Positions 1-12,100 of a DNA stretch of 64,000 nt are shown here, piece after piece. The notes beneath the pieces were generated by a model. That model worked only from the letters and a program-made list of their open reading frames with translations. It had not been told where the DNA came from and searched no databases. This stretch comes from Lathyrus oleraceus. Taxonomy: Eukaryota > Streptophyta > Magnoliopsida > Fabales > Fabaceae. Position 1 is the first letter of the stretch, and each line of letters starts with the position of its first letter. The position numbers and the translations under genes are program-made. The stretch lies in contig NC_066581.1 of NCBI RefSeq assembly GCF_024323335.1, positions 442,891,816 through 442,955,815 on the forward strand, given 5' to 3'.

Positions 1-818
1 ATCCTTTAGATCACACCTTTTCGAGAGAGAATAATCAAAATGGAGCCTATGGAGTACCATGGATGTTTGGGGTGCTAATACATTTGCCTTGCATAACCGA
101 CTTCCTTACCCAGCATATCTCTTTCCCTCAGGTTTTATCGATGGTGACAATGTTGTATGTTCGAGCGTACAATATGTTCGGGTATATTTCGACTAGCTTC
201 AGTTTGGGATGCTTCATTGCTTGGAGTACTTTCTAGTCGCTAAAAGGAGTCGAACCTAGTTTAGGATGTTTCCTCTCTAGTTTTAGGTGTTTCTCTTTAT
301 ACCTTACTCTCTTTATATTATTCATCATTTACTGCTTTACGTTTTTGCATTTCCTGTTACATTGGATATTTGTATATGTTATTGTTGGGATGGGGTTGAT
401 ACTATATGAGTGAAGCTCTATACCTGAGCTTAGTATACACATAGGATAGACTCATGGATAATCATGTACACCTACGTTTCACGCATTGGGTTGTCACGAG
501 AACCACACCCATACTAGATTCACTTGGAAGTATTTTTCTCCTATGAGCATTGACTACGGCAAGGTATTTTTATTTCGAGTCGATGACTCTGGGAGACCTT
601 CTAGGGACCACCTTGAAGCATAGTCCATACCTGTGAGGGGGATATGAGTTTTTCTTGCAGGAAACCATAAACTCCACCTACCTTGATACTCATATTACGT
701 CGAACTTTTGAACTTACAGCAAATGGCATATACAGATTATTCTAAATGTATTAGAGTTTTGAATATGCATTATCTATATCATTCCATCATGCATTATCAG
801 TCATCATGACAAATCTTT
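1..818 (+). other. Element 1 leader, with possible 5' LTR end remnant
   Basis: No coding sequence seen. Positions 50-140 (around gggtgctaatac and cataaccgac) resemble the terminal part of Ogre LTRs, but no primer site (ggcgactct) follows, so the LTR end and primer site seem to be deleted around 140-200. From about 390 the text resembles the leader of element C at 54020-54200 (around gagtgaagctc / gagtgaggccc and agtatacac). I read it as 5' untranslated leader upstream of ORF1. Confidence 0.55.
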
Positions 819-1412
819 TTGCATATACATTTCTTTCCAAGAATCCAAGAGCCTAGTTTGTTGACTAAGCATCTAAGACGAATCATGACTTCTGAGAGAA
901 AGAGCACTCACATTTACAAGTTTGTAGAGCCTCAGTTGATTGTTTTGAGAGGATTAGGGGCACGTCTCGTTCTTGGAAGCAGAGATGAATTCAAGAAGGC
1001 TTATGGAAATCTCCTATGAATGTTGAACACTGAAATCAATACCGTTGTTGTGCACACTCTAGTGCAATTCTATGACCCTCCGTTGAGATGCTTTACGTTC
1101 CGAGATTATCATTTGGCACCCATATTGGAAGAGTATTCACATATTCCAGGTATTGGGATCAAGAACCGAGTGCCTTATGTCTGCACTAAGGAACTCCCCA
1201 AATACCAAGTCCTTGTTGAAGCCCTCCACATAAGGAAGAAGGAAGTTGAGTTGAACCTAAAACCTAAGGGTGGATGTCATGGGTTTACCTTAAAGTTTCT
1301 TGTTAATAAAGCTACTACGTTCACCAAAGGTGAGAGTTGGACGACTTTCAACGCCATTCTAGCTCTACTTATCTTTGGGATCGTACTGTTTCCAAACATG
1401 GAAGAATTTGTG
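819..1412 (+). pseudogene. Element 1 ORF1 remnant (Ogre ORF1, unknown function)
   Basis: The first ~190 residues of the Ogre-specific ORF1, split by a stop at 1017-1019 and continuing in the same frame. The segment around VQFYDPPLRCFTF, the LEEYSHIPGI block and the ILALLIFGIVLFPN block match the ORF1 of elements A and B. ORF1 lies upstream of gag only in Ogre-type elements and its function is unknown; in legume annotations the family usually appears as an uncharacterised domain (I believe DUF7745). The frame breaks near 1405-1415, where the text switches to post-gag sequence, so the rest of ORF1 and all of gag are gone. Confidence 0.75.
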
Positions 1413-2967
1413 AACATGACCATGGTGGTTGTGTTATTTGTAGCGTCAACCCTCGAGGATGTGTAATTGTTAAGATGGATATTCAAAAACTGATGGATGA
1501 AAATGTTATTCAAATTCAACAATCCAGGTATATGAGGAATGATTTATTTGTCATTATGCTAGTGTTCAAGACCCTCAAGCGGGTAGTTATTCAATTTGAT
1601 AGCAGCATCAGAAATGTCAACAGATTGGTATCGTCATTGGTTATACGGTTAGCGGGCCCCATCCCCTATTCATATGATAAAGTAGTGCCTTATAAGTACA
1701 AATGCCACCATGATTGAGAATGGGCAAGTGGTTCATCTTCCCACTGCAAATTCAATTGTGAGCATTGCAGATGTCGTAAAGGTGACCATAGTGGTCGAGT
1801 GTTTGATTCGGTTGTGGATGATGTTTCTGTGGGTAAGAAAGCAGAAGTTCCTACAATTGATTCGGTTAGTGCTCCAACTTGTCTGTCTGGTTAATCTAGC
1901 AGGTGTAAGGCTAATGATGATGATCATGATGAGGTACTTCATTTGATCAAGGGAAGAGAGTTCAATGTTGTGGGCAGTTGCTTCAGACATCGTCCAAGAT
2001 TTTTGTATTGTCATTATTGATGAACTCTGAAGCAGATAGAGAAGCTTTGCAGAAAGTGTTGGAGCAAGCCTACGAGGAACATGAAGTTACTCTGGATCAG
2101 TTTGACCATATTGTTGCCAACATCACTTCATTTAATAATTTTAGCTTTTGTGATGAGGAACTTCCTGAGGAAGGTAGAAATCATAACTAGGCGCTCCATA
2201 TTTCAATTAAATACAAAGAGGATGCTTTGTATAACATATTGGTTGATATTGGTTCATCATTGGATGTATTGCCCACGTCAAGGCGCTCCGATGAGGTACA
2301 GTGGCATGGTTGTTAAAGCATTTGACGGTTCCCGAAAAACTGTCATTCGAGAGGTGGGCCTTCTGGTTAAGATAGGTTTGAGTGATTTTAAAATTACTTT
2401 TCAAGTAATGGATATTCACCCGGCCTACACCTGTTTGTTGGGAAGGCCATGGATCCATGAAGCTGGCGCTGTGGCATCTACTCGGCATCAGAAATTGAAT
2501 TTTTTTAAGAACGGTAAGCTTGTCATTGTTGTTGGAGAGAAAGCATTTCTAGTGAGCCATTTGTCATCCTTCACCTATGTGCAACCCGAAGAAGAAATTG
2601 GAATTCCATTCCAAGCCTTGACTGTTGCTGATGAGTTGTAGAAGACTAGGGCACCCTTGTCTTCTCTGATGGAGGCCAAAAACGTTATTCAGGATGGTAG
2701 CACCGACAAATGGGGTTGCATTATAGAAGTTATTGAGAACAAGAATAGAGCAGGGCTGGGATTTCAGCAAGGGCCGTTCAACGGAAACGTCAAAGCTATG
2801 AAAGAAGTTTTATGTAATGGGGGGTTCATTCACATGGATGATCAACACTCAACTGCAATTATTGAAGTTAATGATGAAGACGAAGCTTGTGTCAACTTTG
2901 TGACACGTGGCTAGACTTCTAACAATTGGATTGTTGTAGACGTTCTTGTTCTTATGCACCGTTCAAA
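1413..2967 (+). pseudogene. Element 1 post-gag and aspartic protease exon, gag missing
   Basis: Starts abruptly inside the post-gag block (EHDHGGCVICS, matching EHDHDKCRICS of element A) and runs through the PAGPIPYSYDKVVPY block, the ASKIFVLSLL-like block and the protease to the exon end. It is spread over several frames by indels. The retropepsin motif that should read D-T-G-S-S is D-I-G-S-S here (around 2242-2256), so the catalytic turn is altered. After the protease come the GRPWIHEAGAV block and an acidic tail that leads to the intron donor. Gag capsid is completely absent, probably removed by the same deletion that truncated ORF1. Not functional. Confidence 0.8.
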
Positions 2968-3211
2968 GTAATTTGTTTTATTGTTTAAGAAAAATCCTTC
3001 TCCTATGCCTAAGGGAGAAATGAAACATTGTTGGGAATTTTCAATATTATCATCAATAAAAATACAACATATCTTCGATGTTTGTTTTTACTTTTTGCTT
3101 TTTATGAAAATGGTAATAAAAAAAAACATAAATAAATAATAATCTTTCTATCTGCATAATGTTTGTTTGCTCTCGACTTCTCTAAAATTAAAATATCAAA
3201 TCATTATGCAG
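2968..3211 (+). other. Ogre pro-RT intron, element 1
   Basis: Predicted 244-base intron between protease and reverse transcriptase, a known hallmark of Ogre elements. Donor: ...tcaaa|gtaatttg at 2968. Acceptor: ...cattatgcag at 3211. Removing it joins codons as M-H-R-S-K-L-I-P-K-P-I-E-H-N-D, the same junction frame as in element A. The interior is AT-rich and carries no reading frame. Known for the family: splicing is partial, so both forms of RNA can exist. Confidence 0.75.
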
Positions 3212-4300
3212 GTTGATACCTAAACCAATTGAACATAATGATCCTACTCCCTCTCCAAACTTTGATTTCCCTGTGTTTGAAGCTGAGGAAGAGAATGATG
3301 ATGAAGAAGTGTATGATGAGTTATCATGTTTGCTTGAGAAGGAGGAAAAATCCATTCAACTGTTTGAAAAGCATATTAAATTAGTCAACTTCGGTTCTGA
3401 TGATGATTTGAAGGAAGTCAGGATTGGGTCTCAACTTTGCCCAGAAGCTAATAAGGGGTTGGTTGAACTTCTTCGAGAATATTCTGATGTGTTTGCTTGG
3501 TCCTATCAAGAATGCCTGGTTGGGATTTTGAGATTGTGGATCATAGATTGCCTTTGAAGCCTGAATGCCCGCCGGTCAAGTAGAAGTTGAGAAGAACTCA
3601 TCCCGATTATAAGGCCAGTCTGAAAGATGATTTCCCTCTACCACACATTGATATGTTGGTAGACAATACAGCTAAATTCAAAGTCTTTTCATTTATGGAT
3701 GGATTTTCCAGTTATAATCATATTAAGATGGCACCCGAAGATATGGAGAAGACCATATTAATTACACCCTGAGGAACATTCTGTTATAGAGTGATGACTT
3801 TCGGTTTAAATAATATTGGTGCAACGTACCATAGATATATGTCCACTCTTTTCCATGATATGACACATAACGAGATTGAAGTCTATGTTGATGATATGAT
3901 TGCCAAATCAAAGACTAAAGAAGGCCATGATAAGTATAAACTCCGCTTAAATCCCAATAAGTGCACTTTTGGTGTTCGCTTTGGTAAGTTGTTAGTCTTT
4001 ATTATCAGTGAGAAGGGTATTAAAGTTGATCCTTCCAAGGTCAAAGCATTACAAGAGATGCTTGCGCCCAACACTGAGAAGCAAGTCAGATGTTTTCTTG
4101 GCCGCTTGAACTATATCCCAAGATTTATATCGCATATGACTGCCACATGTGCGCTTATATTCAAGCTTCTTCGGAAAGATTAGTCTTCTAATTGGACTGA
4201 GGATTCCCAAAAAGCTTTCATCAGTATCAAAGAATATCTTCTTGAGCCTCCAATTTTGTCTCCGCCTGTTGAAGGAAGACCTTTGATCATTATATATGAT
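3212..4300 (+). pseudogene. Element 1 reverse transcriptase, broken
   Basis: Second exon. It begins with the acidic linker (PKPIEHNDPTPSPNFDF, EEENDDEEVYDELS) and the ELLREYSDVFAWSYQ block. A frameshift follows at about 3505, and the block between RRTHPD and SLKDDFPLPHID (normally ~50 residues including V-D-Y-R-D-L-N) is deleted near 3607. The core motif FSFMDGFSSYNHIKMAPED is followed by TGA at 3770-3772 in place of the tryptophan of T-P-W-G-T-F. The catalytic Y-V-D-D is present (about 3881-3892). More stops and frame changes follow after 4181. Confidence 0.82.
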
Positions 4301-5965
4301 TGTGCTTGAAGAGAATATGGGTTGTGTTCTTGGTCAGCAAGATAAATCTGGGAAGAAAGAATATGAAATTTACTACCTCAGTAAGAAGTTCACCAATTGT
4401 GAGACTCAGTATTCTATGCTTGAGAAGACATGATACACAGTGGCTTGGGATGCTAAGCATTTACAACTAGATTAACCATCGAATGTAAGAACAATATGGC
4501 TGAGTATGAAGCTTGCATTATGGGGCTTAAAGAGGCCATTGATCTCAGAATTAAATATCTTGACGTCTATGGAGATTCAACTTTGGTTGTGAATCAAATC
4601 AAAGGTGAATGGGAGACGAATCAACCCGGTTTGATACCATGTAGATATTATGAGAGGTGAATTTCAACTTTCTTTATAATGGTTGAGTTTCATCATATCC
4701 CTGGAGATGAAAAGCCGATGGCAGATGCTCTTGCAATGTTGGCTTCCATGATTATGGTGAAAATTTGGAATGAAGTTCCCAATTTAACTATGATGCGTCT
4801 TGATAGGCCAACTCATGTATTTGCTGTTGAAGAAGTCAAAGATGAAAATCCATGGTATTATGATATCAAGTGTTTCCTTCAAAGTCATATTTACCCATCT
4901 GGGCCATCTTTGAAAGATAAGAAGACTTTGAGGAGATTAGCTTGCAACTTCTACTTGAATGGTGATGTGCTTTATAAGAGAAATTTCGATATGGTTTTCC
5001 TCAGATACTTGGATAGACACGAAGTAGACCTATTAATGACTGAAGTCCATGAAGGTTCCTTTGGTACTCATTCCAATGGACATGTTATTGTGAAGAAAAT
5101 GTTGAGAGCAGGTTACTATTTGCAGACAAAGGAATCTGATTGTTGCAAGTTCGTGAAGAAATGCCATAAGTGTCAAATTTATGCAGATAAGATTCATGTA
5201 CCTTCGACACTATTGAATGTCATTTCCTCTCTATGGCCTTTCTCCGTGTGGGGAACTGATATGATTGGTATGATTGAGTCCAAAGCTTCGAATGAACATC
5301 GTTTCATTTTGGTGGCTATTGATTGCTTCACAAAATAGGTTGCAGGAACATCGTATGCAAATGTGACCAAGCAAGTTGTTGTAAGGTTTATCAAGAATCA
5401 TATTATATGTCGTTATGCTGCGAACAAGAATATCAAGAAGATTATCTAGAAGATGGTTGTGACATACATAGATTGGCAAAAGGTGCTCCCATTTTCTTTG
5501 CATGGGCACCGTACATTCGTCCACACTTTAATAGGGGCTACCCCTTTCTCTCTTGTCTATGACATGGAAGTTGTACTCCCTTTAAAGGTTGAGATCCCAT
5601 CATTGCATGTGCTAATGGAAGCCAAGTTGATAGAAGCTGAATGGTGTCAGACCAAGCTTGATCAGTTATATTTTATTGAAGAGAAGAGATTGACTTCCAT
5701 GTGTCTTGGTCAATTGTATTAATAGAGAATGAAGAAAGCTTTTGATATGAAGGTCAAGCCTCATGTGTTCCGAGAGGGTGACTTCGTGCTCAAGAAAATT
5801 TTGTCTTTCAAACCTGATTCTAGGGGCAAATGGACTCCTAATTATGAAGGCCCATATGTTGTTAAGAGAGCCTTTTCAGGCGGTGCATTGGTTCTTATGA
5901 CTATGGATGGTGAAGAGTTCTCTCATCCTGTAAATGTCGATGAAGTCAAGAAACACTTCACCTAG
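4301..5965 (+). pseudogene. Element 1 RNase H remnants and integrase, broken
   Basis: Starts with the first RNase H remnant (YYLSKKFTNCETQYSMLEKT), then a deletion near 4460 jumps into the middle of the second, archaeal-type RNase H (AEYEACIMGLKEAIDLR, DVYGDSTLVVNQIKGEW), so its first catalytic aspartate block is missing. The integrase N-terminal zinc site (H...H...CHKC, about 5050-5180) and WGTDMIG with the first catalytic aspartate are present. From IICRY the sequence jumps directly to AANKNIKKI near 5417, removing the second Asp and the Glu of the D-D-E triad. The C-terminal block GKWTPNYEGPYVVKRAFSGGAL and the final stop at 5963-5965 are intact. Confidence 0.82.
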
Positions 5966-5985
5966 ATAAAGAAAAGAACAACTCG

Positions 5986-6133
5986 GTAAGTTGAAAACCC
6001 GAAAGGGTGGCTTAGGCAAAAATGAGTGTCTCGGTGAATTGAAAATCCGAAAGGGCGACCTAGGAAAACGTTAGAAACATAAAATAGAAAAAATTATCTT
6101 GGTAGATTAAGTACCCCACCTCGGGGCAATCTA
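5986..6133 (+). promoter_or_regulatory. Cluster of three RNA hairpins after pol stop, element 1
   Basis: Three consecutive inverted repeats lie just after the pol stop. Hairpin 1 has CCC-GAAA-GGG at 5998-6007 inside a TAAG/CTTA outer pair. Hairpin 2 (about 6032-6063) repeats the pattern with one mismatch. Hairpin 3 has TAGATT at 6103-6108 pairing with AATCTA at 6128-6133 and CCCC (6114-6117) pairing with GGGG (6123-6126). The same arrangement is seen in element A, and a variant in B. The role is unknown; structured RNA is an inference from pairing. Confidence 0.5.
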
Positions 6134-9111
6134 GGCAAAAATTATGGATTATGGCAACTGCATTCGGCCAATCCTGACCCTTGAAGCAGTTTTGAACTGT
6201 CATTTGGCTTTGATTGATCATTCTAACCTAAAGACAAGCACACACTAGATTTCAAAGTTGATAGGTAGAGTAGTGGTCATTGTATTCAATGTAGCCCTTT
6301 TCCATGTAAATTACCATTTTTCAAACCTTGTAAAAATCCATGGAGTCCCTCCATTTGCGGACTACCATTCTATTAAATAAAATTGAGCTTTTATCCAATT
6401 GTTTCTTATTCTTATTGTTTTTGCTTTAAAATTGAATATTTAAGATGATAATTTTTGAAATAAATAAATCAATGAACAATAATTTTTCTTAAATAGTAAG
6501 GCATTTACTTTAAGAACAATCAATTTCAAAAAGGAATGTCAAAAACAATCTAAAGAACAGTTCGTCATTCATCCCCAACATGGTTGATAAATGGCTCCCC
6601 AAGTAATATATCATCCCCAATAGAGTTGATAGGTTAATCCCCAAAAAGATCATTTTGATCTCTCTAGTAATGCTGATGTGTTGTTCTCTTTGTAGTTCAT
6701 CATATGTCCCCAGCTGAGACTTTATGATTTTCAGTCTCAGTCTGAATTTTGTGCCTTTGCATGAGCTATGGATCTCCGTGAAACCTTTATTTGGTTTTCA
6801 GATCCCCAATACCTTTATTTGGTTGTTGCATAGTCGTGACAGTTTCTCCCCTGTGTGAGTTTGTAGATTCGGTTGATATATTTTGTACCTTGGAATTGGT
6901 TTATTTCTCTATCTCCAAGAAGAGTGTGATGACTATTATTTTCCTCTTAAGGAAGTTGTTGTTGATCTTTGTATCCTCGTGTGGCCTTTGATTTGTCCTG
7001 ACAGATTGTTGAATCCCCAGTAAAACCCCATAGAGATGTTTATGGATGGGATCTCCAGTACGTCGTTTGATTCTCCCCCACTCATAGTTTTTTACCTCTT
7101 GTTGTGACTCAAAACCCCCCAGCGGAATTCCCTTTTATGATAGAAGATTTCTTCCTTCAGGCAGTATTTGGTTCTGAGCAGTATTGATAATGTCCCCTCT
7201 ACGGTTGTCTCCCATTTTGATATGGTGTTGACTTAAAATTCCCCAAAGTGATGACTTGTTACTCTAATGTGGGTCCTTAGGAGATCCCTCTTTATCCTCA
7301 GCATTTTGGTTTGGATGCATGTTCTCCATGCCTCTCCGCAGTCGGAGTTGAACTTTGATTTGGATTGATATATCCTCATGCCTCCCTTGGGATATGGCTA
7401 TGTTCCACCCCCAGGAATTGAATTTATTTTGAGGTAGGATTTATATCCTCGATGATTTATTCACATCCCTAGTAGGTTCTCCAGTTGGTGTTCCCATCTT
7501 GTTGAGATTAGTCGATTATCTAGTTGTGATGATTCAAATCTTCATTACATTATACATTGCTATTACATTGACCCTTTTCTGATCCCTTACTTTGGTGATG
7601 TTATTTCCCCATGCAAATTTGGTGTGTCTGTCCTCCTTTAGTGTAGAGTGTCATCCCCTTAAGGAGAAATAGTTTATCCTTTCTTCTTCCCCACTGAGTT
7701 ATACCCTCGTAGATGATTGTTATTTTAGTCTCCTCCCCATTTCATTATCTAGATGGAACCAGTCCCCTTGAGCTATATCCTCATTGGGTTAAGTCTTGTT
7801 TGACTGTCTCTTTCGAGTTCTTACCTAAATAGATCTTTTGGTCCCCAAGAGTTTATTACAAATAACCGGTAATATCCTTCTTGATGATTGAGTACCTTAC
7901 CTATGATAATTTACCCAGTAAATGGTAAAAGGTAATTTACTTCTTTGATTTTCTCCAATGGATTCATTTTTTCGTTTCCCTAGCAAGTTTATCCTTGATA
8001 TGTTCATCTTAATTAATAAAGGATATTCTTCCTGTTTTGTATTCTACCCAGTAAAATGGTAGTTGTAATTCCTTCTTCCCCTAGAGAGTTTATCCTTGAT
8101 ATGTTCACTTTAACCGGTGCCAGATTTTCTCTTTTTTGTGGTATTCTACCCAGTAACCAATAGTTGTAATTCCTATTTGCGGTATTATGCCCATTAAATG
8201 GTAGATATAAATCCTATTCGTCTATTTGAGTTTATCCTGATATGTTCATCTTAACCGGTGATGAATATTCTCTCCCTGGTAATCTACCCAGTAACCGGTA
8301 GTTGTAGTTCCTATTTTTCCCCTGAAGTTTATCCTTGATATGTTCATCTTAACTGATGACGGATATTCTTCCTTTGACTTTGTCCTTGACATGTTGACTT
8401 TAACCGGTGACAAATACTCTCTCTTTGGTATTCTACCTAGTAAAAGGTGGTTGTAAATCCTATTTGGTTTCTTTTTCCCTATAGGTTATTCTTACCCAGT
8501 AACCGGTAGCGAATATTCCTCATTTTCCTCAGCGATTCATCCTTGATATGTTTACCCTAATCGGTAACAGATGTCCCTATGTCTGAGTATATTATCTTCT
8601 TACCTAGTAACATTTGGTAGATAATATATCTCTTTTACTCATGTGTTGAAGTTTTTCTTCCCCGGTTAGGTTTGGGTTCGTATTTCTATGTGATATCGAA
8701 TTTGCTTTTGGCTTGAGTATTTTGGCTTTGTTTTTATCTACTCTTGTCCCTAGTAGATTCCTTTTCCCTCTAGTCCGAGTTTTCAATTGATTTATTTTCA
8801 TGGAAATCCCCTCATGTCTCTAGTAGTTTTCAAGTCGTAGCCTGGCCTACATATAATTTTTATCCCAGATTCTCTGTCTCCCTAGTGGGTTTTCCGTATG
8901 GAATGGATTATGCTCTTGTGGACTTTCAGTCTCTCCGGATTATTTTCCTTTGTGTAAACATATTCCCCGTAAATATTATTTTTGCATTCATATCATATGC
9001 ATCGTGGGGTCTCTTAATGACCAAATTTTTTTCTAGATCTTGTTATTTAAGTCCATTCTGCTGAGTTGATATGAAGATGTTAACCTTCATATCCTCAGCT
9101 AAAATATCCTT

Positions 9112-9120
9112 AAATAGGGG
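9112..9120 (+). promoter_or_regulatory. Polypurine tract, element 1
   Basis: The purine run aaatagggg sits four bases upstream of the LTR start (tgtaagacc at 9125). The identical run is found at the same place in element A. It is the expected primer for plus-strand DNA synthesis. Confidence 0.75.
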
Positions 9121-9124
9121 CAGC

Positions 9125-12100
9125 TGTAAGACCCCAATTTTGACCCTAAGATCGCTCATGCTTTCTCATCATTTGCATTGGCGTTGGGATGACACCTTGG
9201 TATCATGCTCCCCCCTTATTCATTTGGGTTTGAATTCAGAGAGATCACTAAGCATATTTGATTGTATCATACTTTGTTTTTTATTTGTTTACTAACCAGT
9301 AATATGTCTATATGTAGCTTTGTTTCTTTTGTAGGTATGTGTGTGTTCATCTATGCCCTACCAAGCTCATATCTAGGGTTTGACACCCTCAAGGCAAGAG
9401 GTCAATCAAGAAAAGATTCACAATGGTTCTAAATATCATATATGGATCCCCATGTTCATTAATTGTCATTTTGTACAAGAATTTATCAAGAGTTTGAAGC
9501 TTGCTTGCCTTGGAAGGCCTAATTCATCTGGATATCTTGTGTGAATTCCTCAACAAGTTTCTTCATCAATTGCTAAAATATATCAAGGGATACTCCATTA
9601 TACATAACTCAAGCATATATAATTCTCCATGAGCCGCAGATATCAAAAGAACTTCAAGTTTGCAAGTTGGTTCAAGGAGGTTGACTAGTAAAGTCAACTA
9701 GTCAAATATGGGGTTCTCTAGACCCTATCTCCTATAATATTTGTCATATGAAAATGATTCCAAGATAAACTTTACTCTTTATGGCATTCCAAACAACTTT
9801 AATGTTGTCATAAAGATCTAATTGTTATTGGAAAGTAATTTTTTATGGTGAAAGATTATAGGTCATTTTGTGACCAAATTGGATAGGAATTAAATAGCTA
9901 CAACTTTCAAGAAGGAACCATTTTTATTTGAAGCTCATAGGATAAATTATTCAAAGTGGAAAAGGTGATCATTTGACTTTATACTTAGAAATTTTTCAAC
10001 TATGTATTATCCAACTTCCACTTCAAAATTCATCATGATCCAAACTCCAAATGGAGAATGTTTCAACAACAAAGTTGCTTCCCTTCATGTTTCCTTTCCA
10101 AATAGTCCAGAATCATGGCATTTGGATCATTTTTGAGTGACTTGCGCATGGGTACAATGCATGGCCCCATTTGAAATAATTTCATGACCCGTTTGCATTC
10201 CATATTTCATGGCTTGATGAATTGCTTTCAGCATCACATATGCACACTTTTGGACCAATTCCAATCATTCTTTGGGCCTAGCATACTCCCATGCAAGAAT
10301 GCAACTTCCCATTGCTATTTATGGCAAAAATTCAAAAGGTGTGGAAAGCAATCCTCATGCTATAAATACATATCCCTTGCGCTCAAAAATGGATCCTTCT
10401 TGCCGAAGCTTTGACCTACTTCTTCCCTAACCTCCATTAAAGGATGATCTTGAGGATTTCTTCTTGATATCGAGTTTCAATTTCATTCTGTTTTGGAATT
10501 GAAACTCCAAGAAACCAAGCCTTTTAATCAGCAATATCACTTCGTGTAAGTTGGTAGAAGCAAGCCCAAGCAAATTGAGATCAAAATCGAGCTTCCTCAT
10601 TGCAAACATAAGGTGAATTTTGTGAGACTTCTCTTCTTCTATTCTGCTTCAATTCTCCATCATTTCTCTTTGTTTTTGGTTGGCTGAAGTCATACCAATG
10701 TAGGCAACAAGATTGAGTTGCTTTGAGGTCAAATCGAAGCAACTCAGTTCATACTCCTCAAATTTCAATTCCATGTATCATTCAATATACTTGGAATTGG
10801 AGAATTTTGACGTCAGATTACGATTCCTGGAAATTTTATCTTCAAAATAGGCTACTCATTTTTAATTTTTATGGAAGTTGATGGTGGACCAGTCCGGTGA
10901 GGTCTTCTAGAGAAGATGACCGGAGCCCTAGCTCCGGTTGTATGGTGGCAATGTCCTATCCATCAGATCATCTCTCCAAGTTCTAATCTCATTTGTTGCT
11001 TCTGATTATCATCCATACACGTGCGTTGACTAGGGCGTGTGGTGGATAGAGTGCATGGGCCATCAAATCTGCCACCTCAATTAATGAGGCAAATCTGATG
11101 GTCCTTATTTTTTCTTATTTTATTCTATTTTCTGGTTTAATGTTTAATCTATTTATTTTGATTAATTTTTTTTATTTTCCTCTTTCATATTTTGAGTTAA
11201 AATCATTTTTTGGATTAGTTTTGATATTTTTTGTGAATTAATTAATTTGGGACTTGTTTTTAAATATTTTAAACTACTTATGACTTTCCAAAAATTATGA
11301 CTTTTTTTGTCTACGGTCATTTGATCTTGTTTGACCTAGGATAAATCCTTTGGCCTTTTATTTGGTGATTTGAAGGGATTTGAGGTTTTGTCCATTCAAA
11401 AATGCATTTTGATTCATTTTTTATTTGATTTTTAATTGATTGGTTGTTTAAAAAATACTGTTGAGTCATTTTATTGACTTGGTGATGTTTGACTTTCTGT
11501 TTGGCCTTGATCATGGTTGATTTAAACTTCCATTTGATCAATACTATTGGATTTAGGGGTTTGGGGAAATGTACATTTCATCCCTCAAAATGAATGGATA
11601 GTATTGATCAGATGAAATTCCTCCTATGATCAATTTGGGTTTCTATTTCCCCTCCCCTCTTAATATTCGTCCCTATTCTTCCCAATCCACCATTGACCAA
11701 TGAATTCTCTTCAAGTCAAATGCTAGTTTATCCATAAATGACTTGATGTCAGATAAATCAACATGAGCCTGACTGAGATAGGTCCTTCCCACTTTATTTT
11801 TGTATGTGGTATGTTTTAGGAGCTTGGTTCTTTGTACCAAGTCTCTAACTTGCATTAACACCAATATCTTCATTGCCCGACCTTAGATAGTCGTGACTTC
11901 AACATATGTCTAATTACGATTTCTTAACATAGATATAAATTTATCCCAAAAGGCATAACATTCTTGTAAGTGAGATCGTAAGTCTCCCATTCCTCATGGC
12001 ATTATGTGAAAACATGACCTTTTTTCCATTCATGAGAGTTAGTGGCATACTTGTTGATTTATCCAAGTTGGAGCCCTTCTCATGGATGGTGTATTAGTTC

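Larger units (their letters stand above)
5966..9124 (+). other. Element 1 long 3' untranslated region with CCGG hairpin repeats
   Basis: About 3.2 kb without a supported reading frame between the pol stop and the 3' LTR, as expected for Ogre. It is rich in short 'tcccca' motifs. Between about 7860 and 8610 a motif of the form ctacccagtaaccggtag, followed by ttgtaa and a ttcct-like tail, recurs with variation (for example near 8046, 8148, 8286, 8433, 8494). The ctacc and ggtag ends can pair. The region ends in a purine tract (9112-9120) next to the LTR. Confidence 0.75.

Noticed and set aside
10184..10414. Open frame shared by the LTR of element 1 and fragment E (17750-17974)
   Set aside because: Spans the TATA box region of the LTR and differs by frame changes between the two copies, so it is regulatory sequence rather than a protein.
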